Shown piece after piece: positions 44,415-53,389 of a stretch of 64,000 nucleotides of DNA. How positions within the stretch are numbered: position 1 is the first letter of the stretch; every line of letters begins with the position of its first letter. This DNA comes from Natronococcus sp. A-GB1. GTDB taxonomy: Archaea > Halobacteriota > Halobacteria > Halobacteriales > Natrialbaceae. The position numbers and the translations under genes were made by a program. The notes below the pieces were generated by a model. It saw nothing but the letters and a program-made list of their open reading frames with translations. It did no database searches and was not told where the DNA came from. The stretch lies in assembly GCF_029688845.1 (NCBI RefSeq), contig NZ_JARUKW010000002.1, positions 124,001 through 188,000 of the forward strand. Reading direction: 5' to 3'.

Positions 44415-44428
44415 AGTGGTTTACCACT
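44415..44428. repeat. 14-bp palindrome in an intergenic promoter region
   Basis: AGTGGT-TT-ACCACT with perfect 6-base arms, directly after an AT-rich box (TTAATATC, 44401-44408). The next gene on the plus strand starts 107 bases later and has its own closer box. It could be an operator for an unseen small transcript or for that gene. Confidence 0.4.
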
Positions 44429-44535
44429 CGGCTGGCAGTCGGTCGGTCGGAGCGCGGAACGTTCTCGAGAACGGCACGTTCAGGCCGTCCGAGGACCGTA
44501 TTCCCTTTATGACGCTCGAGCGCGTCGGAGATCGC

Positions 44536-44835
44536 ATGACCGAAAACGGCGACACCACTCGTCTCGGGTTCGGCACGAAGATCTACACCGAGGACGGGAC
44601 CCAGGTCGGGCGCATCCGCGGGTTCGACGAGGACGGGTTCTACGTCACGATGCGCGAGGGGCTCGAGGGGATGAGCGTGGAGCACGTCCGTTCGGGAAAG
44701 GAGTTCGGCGAGGCCCACCTTATGTGGCGCTGCTGGGAGTGTGGAGAGATGGGACGGCTCGACTCCGAGCTACCCGAAAGCTGTCCGTCCTGTGGCGCCG
44801 ATCGCGAGGATCTGTACTACTGGACTGAGGACTAA
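44536..44835 (+). CDS. Rubredoxin-like zinc-ribbon protein (DUF7130 type)
   Basis: 99 residues. N-terminal small barrel (GTKIYTEDGTQVGRIRGFDEDG, a PRC-like pattern), then a rubredoxin-type ribbon with CWECGEMGRL and CPSCGADREDLYYW (four cysteines). Probably binds zinc or iron. ATG 44536 preferred because a CTTTATG box lies about 30 bases upstream and an earlier ATG (44509) overlaps it. Confidence 0.8.
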   Translation: MTENGDTTRLGFGTKIYTEDGTQVGRIRGFDEDGFYVTMREGLEGMSVEHVRSGKEFGEAHLMWRCWECGEMGRLDSELPESCPSCGADREDLYYWTED

Positions 44836-44875
44836 CGACAACCGTTTTTATCGTTCCGAAACCACCCCTCGAGCG

Positions 44876-45775
44876 ATGGAGATCGTCGTCTTTGGCGCCG
44901 GCAGCCTGGGGAGTCTCGTCGGTGGCGTTCTCGCGCGCGAACACGAGGTAACGCTCGTCGGACGCGAGGCCCACGTCGATGCCGTCCGGAAGCGCGGGCT
45001 CGTCCTCGAGGGCGAGCTCGAGGCGATAGTCGAGCCGCAGGCGACGACCGCCGGCACGGAACTCGCGGCCGACCTCGCGATCGTGGCGGTGAAATCCTAC
45101 GACACGAGGCGGGCCGCCGAAACGCTCTCGACGGGGGCGTTCGACGCCGTCCTCTCCCTGCAAAACGGGATGGGAAACGAGGAGGTACTCGCCGAGACGC
45201 TGGGCGAGCCCGTACTCGCCGGAACGGCCTCCTACGGCGCCGTTCTGCGGGAACCGGGTGTCGTCGAGTGTACCGGGGTCGGCGAGATCGTCCTCGGCGA
45301 CCGCCGCGGGGGCGGATCCACGGTCGCCGACCGTACTGCCGACGCCTTTCGCTCAGCAGGGCTCGAGGCCACGGCCTCCGAGTCGATGCCTTGCCGGCTC
45401 TGGGAGAAGCTCGCGGTCAACGCCGCGATCAATCCGGTGACAGCGCTGACCGCGACCGAGAACGCGGCGGTGCTCGAGGAGCCGGCCGCGGACCTCGCTC
45501 GCGGGGCGGCTCGCGAGACGGCTCGCGTCGCCCGCGCCGAGGGCGTCGGGCTCTCGAACCGCGAGGCGCTCGCGGCGACGGAGCGAGTCGTCGCGGAGAC
45601 GGCGGCCAACACCTCTTCGATGCGCCAGGACGTTCTCGCGGAACGCCGAACGGAGATCGACGCGATCAACGGCTACGTCCTCGAGCGGGCGGCCGAATGC
45701 GGGCTCGAAGCTCCGACGAACCGCATGCTTGCGGCGCTCGTACGGACGTGGGAACGGGGACGCGGCCTCCGATAG
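44876..45775 (+). CDS. panE: 2-dehydropantoate 2-reductase
   Basis: 299 residues. Reduces ketopantoate to pantoate with NADPH, on the route to coenzyme A. The dinucleotide motif GAGSLGSLVGG is at residue 7 on. VKSYDTRRA and the catalytic Lys block LWEKLAVNAAINPVTAL are present, with a helical C-terminal domain. A TTTTTATC box (44845-44852) lies 28 bases before the ATG, so the transcript is leaderless. Confidence 0.92.
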   Translation: MEIVVFGAGSLGSLVGGVLAREHEVTLVGREAHVDAVRKRGLVLEGELEAIVEPQATTAGTELAADLAIVAVKSYDTRRAAETLSTGAFDAVLSLQNGMGNEEVLAETLGEPVLAGTASYGAVLREPGVVECTGVGEIVLGDRRGGGSTVADRTADAFRSAGLEATASESMPCRLWEKLAVNAAINPVTALTATENAAVLEEPAADLARGAARETARVARAEGVGLSNREALAATERVVAETAANTSSMRQDVLAERRTEIDAINGYVLERAAECGLEAPTNRMLAALVRTWERGRGLR

Positions 45776-45830
45776 AGTCCGGCAGCTCTCGATTCCAGAG
45801 AAAACACGAGAACGGATCGGAAACGACGCC

Positions 45831-46187
45831 TTAGAACGGAGCCTCTGGTCCCTCGTCGGACTCGCCGTCGTCGACGGTTTCGCCGGGGAACGAGGGGCTC
45901 ATGCCGCCGCCCATGTCGTCGCCGCCGTCCATGCCGGTGTGGGCGTTGACCTTCTCAATCTCGGGGATCTCCTTGACCATTCGGCTCTTGATCGCCTGGA
46001 TCGTCATCGGTGAGATCCCACAGCCACTGCAGGCGCCACCGAGCGCGATGGTGACTTCGCCGGATTCGCGGTCGAGGTCCTGAATCGCCGCCGAGCCGCC
46101 GTGCATCTGGATCTGCGGGAAGTTCCGTCGCAGGAAGTTCGAGACGCGGTCCTCGAGATCGTCTCCGTCCTGAGTTTCGGTGCTCAT
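45831..46187 (-). CDS. NifU C-terminal-type Fe-S scaffold protein
   Basis: 118 residues. The NifU/Nfu domain has the C-x2-C cluster ligands in GACSGCGIS, preceded by the MHGGSAAIQDL strand pattern. The last 35 residues are a disordered Gly/Met/Asp tail (GMDGGDDMGGGMSP...). Assembles or carries 4Fe-4S clusters. Convergent with panE, leaving 55 bases. Confidence 0.9.
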   Translation of the reverse strand: MSTETQDGDDLEDRVSNFLRRNFPQIQMHGGSAAIQDLDRESGEVTIALGGACSGCGISPMTIQAIKSRMVKEIPEIEKVNAHTGMDGGDDMGGGMSPSFPGETVDDGESDEGPEAPF

Positions 46188-46235
46188 GTCCCGCCGTTGG
46201 GGGCGAACCTCCCTAAACCTTCCGTCGCTTCCCGT

Positions 46236-46553
46236 TCAGTCGAACTCGAAGACCCGCTCGAGTTCCCGTTCGATCTCCTCGATGTGGATCTCGAGGACCT
46301 CCTCGAAGCGCTCCTCCTCGACCAGCACGCCCGTCACCCGGTCGTAGGGGTCGTCGGGGAGTTCGACGCGGAATTCCCCACCCCCTTCGTAGAACGGCTC
46401 GCTCTCGTTCAAGACCTGCTGGTCGATCGCGTGGACCAGTTCGGAGTCGTAGCGGTCGTTCATCCGATTGAACGCGTTCTTGTAGGCTTGCTGGAGTTCG
46501 GGAAAGTAGTTGGCGTACTTGTCCTCGAACTTCTCGGGGTCGAACTCTGCCAT
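46236..46553 (-). CDS. Conserved haloarchaeal protein (DUF5783-like)
   Basis: 105 residues, acidic and mostly helical: FDPEKFEDKYANYFPELQQA at the start, YDSELVHAIDQQVLNES in the middle and a charged EEIERELERVFEFD coiled end. Start at ATG 46553, before the FDPEKFEDKY block. No known role. Precedes the NifU-type gene on the same strand with a 48-base gap, so an operon is possible. Confidence 0.7.
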   Translation of the reverse strand: MAEFDPEKFEDKYANYFPELQQAYKNAFNRMNDRYDSELVHAIDQQVLNESEPFYEGGGEFRVELPDDPYDRVTGVLVEEERFEEVLEIHIEEIERELERVFEFD

Positions 46554-46716
46554 ACCGTCTACGAACGCGAGCGAGGACAAAAGTCGGACGATCGTCCGCT
46601 TGACCCCAGTTAACACGGGTACTAGTAACGACACTGATACGGTACGGGGTTCCTACATACGGCGCACGCGTACGCAAGCGGCACCACCATCCCTCTCACC
46701 GGGATAGCCGGCAACG

Positions 46717-47097
46717 ATGTCATCCGATCAACACCCCGTCCCGCCGGAAGCGCTTCCGCCAGGATGGGGGCCGGTCGAGTGCTGTCGTGGCTACCTCGCG
46801 TACCGTCACGCTCGGCCACCGATCGAACTCATCGCGGACCAGACGACCGCCGACGGGTTCCATCCCGGACTCGGATTAGGCCACTGCTGGGAACTGCAGT
46901 ACCGGTACGCACTCGATGACCGGGCGCTCACCGAGTGCATCGGTCGCGTGCCGACCCGAGGGGCCGCCGTCGAGGGGCTGCTCGAGTGTATGTCCCGACT
47001 ACACGACCGCCTCGAGAACCGGACCGATCCGCTCGAGATCCGGAGCGTTCTAAACGGCGTCTCGCTTGGCGATGCGATTCCGGACGGCTCCCGCTGA
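46717..47097 (+). CDS. Haloarchaeal protein of unknown function, 126 residues
   Basis: Pro-rich start (VPPEALPPGWGPVECCRGYLAYRH), then a central IELIADQ strand, GLGHCWELQYRYAL, and a helical end with AAVEGLLECMSRLHDRLE. It contains two adjacent Cys and two more Cys. I do not recognise the family, but codon use is that of a real gene. Confidence 0.6.
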   Translation: MSSDQHPVPPEALPPGWGPVECCRGYLAYRHARPPIELIADQTTADGFHPGLGLGHCWELQYRYALDDRALTECIGRVPTRGAAVEGLLECMSRLHDRLENRTDPLEIRSVLNGVSLGDAIPDGSR

Positions 47098-47352
47098 CGC
47101 CCCGGAGTTGAGTTCGCCCGCCGTAATAACCGCTTACTGACCGGCTATGTCAAGGTACGGTCGCTGCAATTTTTGCGAGCGGTCGGCGTCAGAAGCGAGT
47201 TCGCCGCTATCGGTCTTTCGTGGTGAGGCAGTCCGACCCGGACGCACCAATAAATTTCATATTGCGATATAGAATCCGTCCGCGAGACGTGGCGGAGCGC
47301 TTATGCGACCGTCCGAACTACCGTGTACAACGGACGCTATTCGAGAGGTCTC

Positions 47353-48108
47353 ATGACTGCTCAGATCCCTTTCGCCATCGACTTTCACGTTCACTCGGAC
47401 GACTCATACGACGGCCACGAGCCGATCGAGCTCGTTCTCGAGCACGCTGCGGATATCGGGCTCGACGGGGTCGTTATCACTGACCACGACGAGATCGGCG
47501 AGTCACTCCGTGCGGCCGAGATCGCACCGGAGTACGGCCTCGTCGGAATCCCTGGTGTCGAGGTCTCGACGCGACACGGCCACCTGCTGGCGATCGGCGT
47601 CGAGGAGCGCCCCGATCCGGGCCAGCCGTTCGTGGAGACGGTCGAGACGGTTCGGGATCTCGGTGGCGTCGCGATCGTTCCCCACCCGTTCCAGCGCAGC
47701 CGTCACGGCGTTCGCAAGCGCCACATCCGAGACGCCGATGCGATCGAGGTCTACAACTCGATGCTGTTTACCGGCTACCGCAACCGTCGCGCCCGAACGT
47801 TCGCCAGACGACGGGAGTACCCCGAGATCGGCGCCAGCGACGCTCACTACCTGCCGAACGTCGGCCGCGCTTACACCGAAATCCTCGTCACGCCCGACGC
47901 CGCGAACCCGACCAAAGCCGAGATCGACGGCGACGACCTCATCGACGCCATCCTCGAGGGACGGACCCAGATTCGAGGCAAGCGCACGCCGGTGTATAAA
48001 AGTTCGATCCAGTACGCCAAGGGGGCGGTCCGGAAGTCGACGTACCTGCTGACCTCGCGTGCGCCACTGATGCCGACGGTGCCGGCGTCGATGGACCGCT
48101 CGAGTTGA
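47353..48108 (+). CDS. PHP-domain metal-dependent phosphoesterase
   Basis: 251 residues. PHP motifs: DFHVHSDDSYDG (motif 1), VITDHDEIGE (motif 2), PGVEVSTRHGHLLAIG (motif 3) and GASDAHYLPNVG (late Asp-x-His motif). Family members hydrolyse phosphate monoesters or nucleotides using a trinuclear metal site. Substrate unknown. ATG 47353 immediately precedes motif 1. Its stop abuts the stop of the convergent DHH gene. Confidence 0.88.
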   Translation: MTAQIPFAIDFHVHSDDSYDGHEPIELVLEHAADIGLDGVVITDHDEIGESLRAAEIAPEYGLVGIPGVEVSTRHGHLLAIGVEERPDPGQPFVETVETVRDLGGVAIVPHPFQRSRHGVRKRHIRDADAIEVYNSMLFTGYRNRRARTFARRREYPEIGASDAHYLPNVGRAYTEILVTPDAANPTKAEIDGDDLIDAILEGRTQIRGKRTPVYKSSIQYAKGAVRKSTYLLTSRAPLMPTVPASMDRSS

Positions 48109-49611
48109 TCAGGAGAGCTGGTCGCCGACGATCTCGTCGGCCCGTTCGACGAACTCCGCCTCCGCTCCCTTCGGAACCGTCGCGCCGGCGGCGACGTCGT
48201 GGCCGCCGCCGTCGCCGCCGACCGCCCGCGAGGCCTCGCCCATCACCCGCGAGAGGTCCAGTCCCTTTCGGACGAGACCGTGGGTGCCGCGGCCCGAAAC
48301 TTTGATCTCCTCGGCGTCGGTCTCGGTTTCGCCGTTCCCGTCTCCACCCTTTTCGGCGAACGCGAGAATCGGCTTCGATCGACTGACCCCGTCGTTGCCC
48401 ATCGCCATCCCGGCGACGATGCCGACGATCGTCTCGCGGATGCGATCCTCGGCGTGGAACCACTGGACGTGTGTTTCGTGGGTGACACCCTCCTCGGTGA
48501 CGAGGTCGATCCCCTCCGAGAGGTTCCGGCGGTGGTTGCGCAGGAGCTTGCGAGCGCGCTCGAGCGCTCCCTCCCGGTCGCCGAGACACACCCCAAGGCC
48601 GACGTCGGCGCGCTCGTAGCGGGCGGTCGCGTTCAGCAGCGTCGAGAACTCGCTCGCGTCCCGCAGCTCCGTGCCGACCGGCTCCTCGCTGAGGACGTAG
48701 CTGGTGCCAACCAGCTGGTCGATCTTCGGCGCGGGAACGCCCCGTTCGACCGCCCGCTTGACCAGGGCGCTGGCGACGGTCTGTTGTTCTTCCCTGGTCA
48801 GTTCGGCCCAGCAGCGCCACTCGCCCCCGGACTGCAACTCGAGGTCGAGCCCGTCGAGAAACGAGAGCGCTCCGCGCTGATCGTTCGAGATTCCTGGGAT
48901 GCGAACGTCGGTTGCGTACTCGAGGAGCTTCGGCAGTGGGCGGGTCTGTTTGCCGTACAGGGCGAGATCGGTTCCGGTCTCGAGGACGCCGGCCTCGACG
49001 CCCTCGGCGACGATCCCTTCGTTGGCGCCGTGGAGTTCGCCCCCGGAGGCCTGCATGTCGCCGACGGCGCCGACCACCGCGAGGGCGGCGAGGTCGCGGT
49101 TGTCGGCGCGTGCGGTCGCAGTCCCTCCATCGGCCGCCGCGATCGGGTCGCTGTCGTCGGTTTCCGCCCTGAGCTCGGCGAGTGCCCGCGCGAGGACGTA
49201 GCTTGCGCCCGCACCCGACAGCTCCGAGGCGCCGTCGATCCCGAACAGCAGCGGGTTGAGGTGGTACTCGGTGTCGCGGTCAGCGGGCTGGTGGTGGTCG
49301 GCGATAACCGGCGTGAACGCGCCGTCGTCCTCGTGTTCGCCGATGATATCGAGCTGGCCGCTGCCGAAGTCCGTGAACAACACGGTGTCGTAGTCGGTCG
49401 CGGCGATGTCGGCGATCGCCGTCTCGTCGAGCTGTTTCTCGAAGACGGTCTCGAAGGGGATCGCCGCGCGCTCGAGTGCTTGCGCGGCGATCGCGGCGCT
49501 CGTCAGTCCGTCGGCGTCGATGTGGGAGGCGAGCAACACGCGGTCGCAGTCGCGGAGGTGTCGTGCACAGGCGAGCGCTCGTTCGTCGAGTTCGGGAACC
49601 GGTCCGGTCAT
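48109..49611 (-). CDS. DHH/DHHA1 phosphoesterase (RecJ-like)
   Basis: 500 residues. DHH motifs in order: SHIDADGLTSAAI (near residue 29), LFTDFGSGQ, IADHHQP (the family-naming DHH near 104) and AVVGAVGDM. A DHHA1 domain with GGGHDVAAGATVP ends the protein. Archaeal relatives are the GAN/RecJ exonucleases that work with GINS, or nanoRNase/c-di-AMP hydrolases. Size and order favour the RecJ-like nuclease group, but which one cannot be decided by eye. Confidence 0.88.
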   Translation of the reverse strand: MTGPVPELDERALACARHLRDCDRVLLASHIDADGLTSAAIAAQALERAAIPFETVFEKQLDETAIADIAATDYDTVLFTDFGSGQLDIIGEHEDDGAFTPVIADHHQPADRDTEYHLNPLLFGIDGASELSGAGASYVLARALAELRAETDDSDPIAAADGGTATARADNRDLAALAVVGAVGDMQASGGELHGANEGIVAEGVEAGVLETGTDLALYGKQTRPLPKLLEYATDVRIPGISNDQRGALSFLDGLDLELQSGGEWRCWAELTREEQQTVASALVKRAVERGVPAPKIDQLVGTSYVLSEEPVGTELRDASEFSTLLNATARYERADVGLGVCLGDREGALERARKLLRNHRRNLSEGIDLVTEEGVTHETHVQWFHAEDRIRETIVGIVAGMAMGNDGVSRSKPILAFAEKGGDGNGETETDAEEIKVSGRGTHGLVRKGLDLSRVMGEASRAVGGDGGGHDVAAGATVPKGAEAEFVERADEIVGDQLS

Positions 49612-49671
49612 CGGCTCATCGGTCGATCGTGGGTCGGCATACGGGATAAAGCTCCGGTCCCGACCGAACCG

Positions 49672-50022
49672 TTAAGCGGCGATCGGCGAGCTCCCGGAGA
49701 GCAACAGGATGACGTTGTTCGTCACGAGGACGAAGTAGACCGCCACCATCCCGCCGACGAACCGGCGGTCGAGCGGGTCCGAGAGGACGTGGCCGATCGC
49801 GACGACGATCGCGGCGTAACACGCCGCCGCGAGCGCGACGCCCGGCAGGCCGAACACGTCGTAGAACAGCACGGTGACGGGGTTGAGTTCGGTCGCGTAG
49901 GGGACGAGAAAGAAGAGCGTAGCGGCGACCATGTCGATTCCCCAGAGGACGAAAAACGCGACTCTGAGCCCGACCGTTCCGGGCGGGTCGACCTCGAGCG
50001 TGTGCGATCGTTCTACTGTCAT
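49672..50022 (-). CDS. Four-helix membrane protein, unknown function
   Basis: 116 residues with about three to four membrane segments (GLRVAFFVLWGIDMVAATLF; VALAAACYAAIVVAIGHVL; GGMVAVYFVLVTNNVILLL). ATG 50022 gives a short polar N-terminus. No family recognised. Downstream of it is the DHH gene on the same strand, 60 bases away. Confidence 0.65.
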   Translation of the reverse strand: MTVERSHTLEVDPPGTVGLRVAFFVLWGIDMVAATLFFLVPYATELNPVTVLFYDVFGLPGVALAAACYAAIVVAIGHVLSDPLDRRFVGGMVAVYFVLVTNNVILLLSGSSPIAA

Positions 50023-50168
50023 TCGACCTCGCCTAGCCACGCGGAGAAATTACGGTGCGTCCTTGCGAGAGCCGACTGAGACCCACTCACACGGATCTTC
50101 GCCGAAAGCGAGCCTGCGCTCTCGAGGGCTCGCCGTCGCTCTCGCTCCAGCCGATAGTCTGGAGTCGG

Positions 50169-50912
50169 TCAGTCGCGGTACGTCGGCGCCGCGGCCTCGA
50201 CCGTCTCGCAGGCCAGCGCGTCGAACGTCGCCTCGCTCGCGACCACGTCGACGTCGATTCCGTGCTCGGCGGCCGTCTCTCGGGTCGGCTCTCCGATGAC
50301 GCCGACGGTCGCGCCCTCGAGCCCCGCGAGCGCCTCCTCGCGCAGCCCCCGAGCCGCGGCGGCCTCGAGGAAGTGCTCGACGGTCAGCGACGAGGTGAAG
50401 CAGGCGGCGTCGAGTTCGCCGCTGGCCGCCCGCTCGGCCGATTCGCCGCTACCTTCGGGTCGGACAAGCCGGTAGAGAATCGTCTCGTGGACGTACGCGC
50501 CGGCGGCCTCGAACCCGTCGAGCAGGACGGGGCTCCCATGGTCGCTGCGGGCGACCTCGACTCGGGCTCCGTCGATCCGATCGGAAAGGCTGGCGACCAG
50601 GCCGCTCGAGGTGTACTCGTCGGGAACGACGTCGACCTCGTACCCCGCCCCGCGGACGGCCTCGGCCGTCTTCGGGCCGATCGCACAGACGGTCGCGTCG
50701 CCGGGATTCCAGCCCGAGTCGGCGACGAGTTCGGCGCCGGTCTTGCTCGTCAGGACGACGTAGTCGGCGTCCCCCCGGGGGGTGGCGTCGGTCGATTCGA
50801 TCGATAGCATCGGGTCCGGTATCGGCGTTGCGCCCAGCGAGTCGATCAGCTCGACCGCGGTGGCGAGGCGTTCGTCGTCCGGGCGGAACACCGCGACGGA
50901 GAGATCTCGCAT
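50169..50912 (-). CDS. hemD: Uroporphyrinogen-III synthase
   Basis: 247 residues. Closes the linear tetrapyrrole to uroporphyrinogen III. The family is poorly conserved in sequence, but the two-domain pattern is clear: DYVVLTSKTGAELV, VCAIGPKTAEAVRGAGYEVD, CFTSSLTVEHFLEA and TVGVIGEPTRETAAEHGI. Starts four bases after the cobA stop; hemC, cobA and hemD form one operon. Confidence 0.9.
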   Translation of the reverse strand: MRDLSVAVFRPDDERLATAVELIDSLGATPIPDPMLSIESTDATPRGDADYVVLTSKTGAELVADSGWNPGDATVCAIGPKTAEAVRGAGYEVDVVPDEYTSSGLVASLSDRIDGARVEVARSDHGSPVLLDGFEAAGAYVHETILYRLVRPEGSGESAERAASGELDAACFTSSLTVEHFLEAAAARGLREEALAGLEGATVGVIGEPTRETAAEHGIDVDVVASEATFDALACETVEAAAPTYRD

Positions 50913-50916
50913 TCGA

Positions 50917-51708
50917 TCACACCTCCTTGTCCGCCGTCTCGTTGGCGATGAACTCGAGGACGGTCGCCCTGGTCGCGGCGACCTCGCCCACGACGGTCAC
51001 CGCGGGGGGCTCGATTCCGACCTCATCGCGGGCGTCGACGATCGTCTCGAGTGTTCCCGTCGCAACCTGCTGGTTCGGCCAGGTGGCGCGCTCGACGAGC
51101 GCGACCGGCGTCTCGGGGAGCATCCCGGCCTCGAGCAGCGCGCCGGTGTAGTCGGGGAGCCGCCTGACGCCCATCAGGACGACGATGGTTCCGCCGACGG
51201 CGGCCAGGGCCTCCCAGTCGACGGCGGACTCGGGCTTCGTCGGATCCTCGTGGCCCGTGACGATCGAGATCGAGGACGTGTGTTCGCGGTGGGTGACGGG
51301 GATCCCGGCGACGGCGGGGGCGGCGGTAGCCGAGGTGACGCCGGGGACAATTTCGAACGGAATGCCGTGGGCCGCGAGGTACTCTGCTTCCTCGCCGCCG
51401 CGGCCGAAGACGAACGAGTCGCCGCCCTTCAGCCGGACGACCGAGTTCCCCTCGCGGGCGAATCCGACCAGCCGCTCGTTGATCTCGGGCTGGGGCGTGC
51501 GCTCGCCGCCGCCACGTTTGCCGACGTCCTCGCATCGTTCGGCCGACAGCCCCTCGAGGATCTCGGGGCCGGGCAGCCTGTCGTGGAGAACGACGTCCGC
51601 GCGCTCGAGCAGTCGCTTCGCCTTCACGGTCAGCAGTTCGGGATCGCCGGGCCCGCTGCCGACGAGGTAGACGGTTCCGGGCTCCGGCGCTGTGGCAGCG
51701 TCGGTCAT
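50917..51708 (-). CDS. cobA: Uroporphyrinogen-III C-methyltransferase
   Basis: 263 residues. Adds two methyl groups from SAM to make precorrin-2, the branch point to cobalamin and siroheme. Motifs: VGSGPGDPELLTVKAKRLL at residue 15 on, VLHDRLPGPEIL, VGKRGG, the RLKGGDSFVFGRGGEE block and GIPVTHRE. Single-domain enzyme with no CysG-type dehydrogenase. ATG 51708 overlaps the hemC stop by one base. Confidence 0.93.
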   Translation of the reverse strand: MTDAATAPEPGTVYLVGSGPGDPELLTVKAKRLLERADVVLHDRLPGPEILEGLSAERCEDVGKRGGGERTPQPEINERLVGFAREGNSVVRLKGGDSFVFGRGGEEAEYLAAHGIPFEIVPGVTSATAAPAVAGIPVTHREHTSSISIVTGHEDPTKPESAVDWEALAAVGGTIVVLMGVRRLPDYTGALLEAGMLPETPVALVERATWPNQQVATGTLETIVDARDEVGIEPPAVTVVGEVAATRATVLEFIANETADKEV

Positions 51709-52829
51709 CAGTTCCCCGCTGGCTCCTCCGAGGTGGGCTCGGCGTCCTCGCGGGCGTCGTCGATCAGTTCTGCGGCGCCGCGGTCGGCGAGGTCGGCGGC
51801 GAACTCGCGGGCGGCTTCGGCGTGGCGCTCGACGGGCAGATCTCGGCTCGCCGTAACGGACTCCTCGCCGTCGCGGTCGAACACCGTGACTGTGGCGCGG
51901 ACGTACTCTCCCTGGAGGACCGCGTAGACGCCGATCGGCGCGATACAGCCTCCGCCCAGCTCCGCGAGCACGGTGCGCTCGACGGTCGTCTCGGCGCGGC
52001 TCCGGGGATGGTCGAGTAGCGTCTGGAGATCGTCTGCGGTCTCGCCGTCGACCGCGGTGACGGCCAGGGCCCCCTGTCCCGGCGCGGGGACGAACGTCGT
52101 CGGCGACAGCTGTCGGTAGTCGACGGAGTGGACGAGCCCGCTTCGCTCGAGGCCGGCCTCGGCGAGCACGATCGCGTCGTACTCGGTCTCGACCTCTCGA
52201 CCCAGCGCCTGCTTCTCGAGTTCGGAGAGGTCGTCGAACCACTCGTCGACGGTTCGGTCGTACTCGGGTTCGAACTCCTCGTCGTCGGCATTAGCCTCCC
52301 GTTTCTCCTCGGCGTCGTTGCGCTCCTGGTGTTCGACCTGCAGCGACGGCGCGAGCAGCTTCTCGAGGCGCGTGTCGACGTTCCCCCGCAGCGGCTCGAT
52401 CTCGAGGTCGGGTCGCTCGGACAGCAGCTGTGCGCGCCGGCGCAGGCTCGAGGTGCCCACGGTCGCCCCGTCGGGCAACTCCCCGAGGGTAGCGCCGTCG
52501 GGCGTGACGAGGACGTCGCCCGGCCGTCCCCGCTCGGGAACCGCCGCCGTCACCAGCTCCTCGGGCTGGTCGGTCGGCATGTCCTTCATCGAGTGGATCG
52601 CCCCGTCGACCTCCCCCTCGAGGACCCGCTCGTCGAGCTCGCGGACGAACGCTCCCGTCTTCCCCAGCCGGTGGATCAGTTCGTCCCGTATCTGGTCGCC
52701 CGTCGTCTCGACGGTGACGAGCTCGACCTCGTACCGTCGCTCCTCGAGAGCCTCCTTCACGAGGCCGGCCTGTCGCCGGGCCAGATCCGACCCCCGCGTC
52801 GCCAGTCGCAGCGTCCCGCGCGTTCTCAT
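51708..52829 (-). CDS. hemC: Hydroxymethylbilane synthase (porphobilinogen deaminase)
   Basis: 373 residues, against about 310 in most organisms. Joins four porphobilinogens. Landmarks: LRLATRGSDLARRQ, HSMKDMPTD, GTSSLRRRAQLL, GNVDTRLEKL, and the dipyrromethane-cofactor Cys in LGGGCIAPIG. The extra length is an acidic insert of about 50 residues between GNVDTR and EYDAIVLAEAGL. ATG 52829 is chosen because the first strand follows within a few residues; the open frame upstream adds only basic residues. Confidence 0.94.
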   Translation of the reverse strand: MRTRGTLRLATRGSDLARRQAGLVKEALEERRYEVELVTVETTGDQIRDELIHRLGKTGAFVRELDERVLEGEVDGAIHSMKDMPTDQPEELVTAAVPERGRPGDVLVTPDGATLGELPDGATVGTSSLRRRAQLLSERPDLEIEPLRGNVDTRLEKLLAPSLQVEHQERNDAEEKREANADDEEFEPEYDRTVDEWFDDLSELEKQALGREVETEYDAIVLAEAGLERSGLVHSVDYRQLSPTTFVPAPGQGALAVTAVDGETADDLQTLLDHPRSRAETTVERTVLAELGGGCIAPIGVYAVLQGEYVRATVTVFDRDGEESVTASRDLPVERHAEAAREFAADLADRGAAELIDDAREDAEPTSEEPAGN

Positions 52830-52986
52830 GGGCAGTACTCGTCGCCTGAGGTATGAAAAGCGCACGCTTGTCGGACGCCCAGCAGCCGGCCGTTCTCGGC
52901 ACCGGTTCGTGTCGCGGAACCGGCAGGGTTCAGGAGAGCGTGTTACTCTCAGTCACTATCTCCGTTGTAACATATTCGGGAGGGGG

Positions 52987-52993
52987 TTTATTC
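52987..52993 (+). promoter_or_regulatory. TATA-like box for the truncated haemoglobin gene
   Basis: TTTATTC centred 28 bases before ATG 53018, fitting a leaderless transcript. A second AT element (ACATATTC, near 52970) lies 17 bases farther upstream. Confidence 0.45.
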
Positions 52994-53017
52994 GGGAGAA
53001 GTCGCAACCTACGCGGG

Positions 53018-53383
53018 ATGACGAAGACTCTGTACGAACGACTCGGCGGCCGAGACGCGATCGGCACCGTCGTCGACGAGTTCTACGACCGGGTGCTCGA
53101 GGACGAGCGAGTCGCGTACTACTTCGAGGATATCGACATGCAACGACAGCGGGCCCACCAGACGCAGTTCATCAGCTCCGTGACGGGGGGCCCCGTCGAG
53201 TACTCGGGGGCGGACATGGAGGCGGCCCACGAGGGGATGGGGATCACACCGACGGAGTTCGACGCGATCGCGACCCACCTCGAGGAGACGCTGGCATCGT
53301 TCGACGTCGACGACGAGGACCGACGGGCCGTCATGGAGACGGTCGCGAGCTACCGACCGGAGATCGTCACCGCGTCGGACTGA
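53018..53383 (+). CDS. Group I truncated haemoglobin
   Basis: 121 residues, the standard size. Opens with LYERLGGRDAIGTVVDEFYDRV. The E-helix area is HQTQFISSVTGGPVEYSG, and the proximal heme His is in AAHEGMGITPTEFD. Likely binds O2 or NO. Encoded on the opposite strand inside a group of heme-biosynthesis genes, between hemC and hemL. Confidence 0.93.
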   Translation: MTKTLYERLGGRDAIGTVVDEFYDRVLEDERVAYYFEDIDMQRQRAHQTQFISSVTGGPVEYSGADMEAAHEGMGITPTEFDAIATHLEETLASFDVDDEDRRAVMETVASYRPEIVTASD

Positions 53384-53389
53384 GCGCGA

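Noticed and set aside
48199-50079. A 626-codon open frame opposite the DHH and membrane genes
   Set aside because: Shadow of the DHH gene; the real strand carries all DHH motifs.
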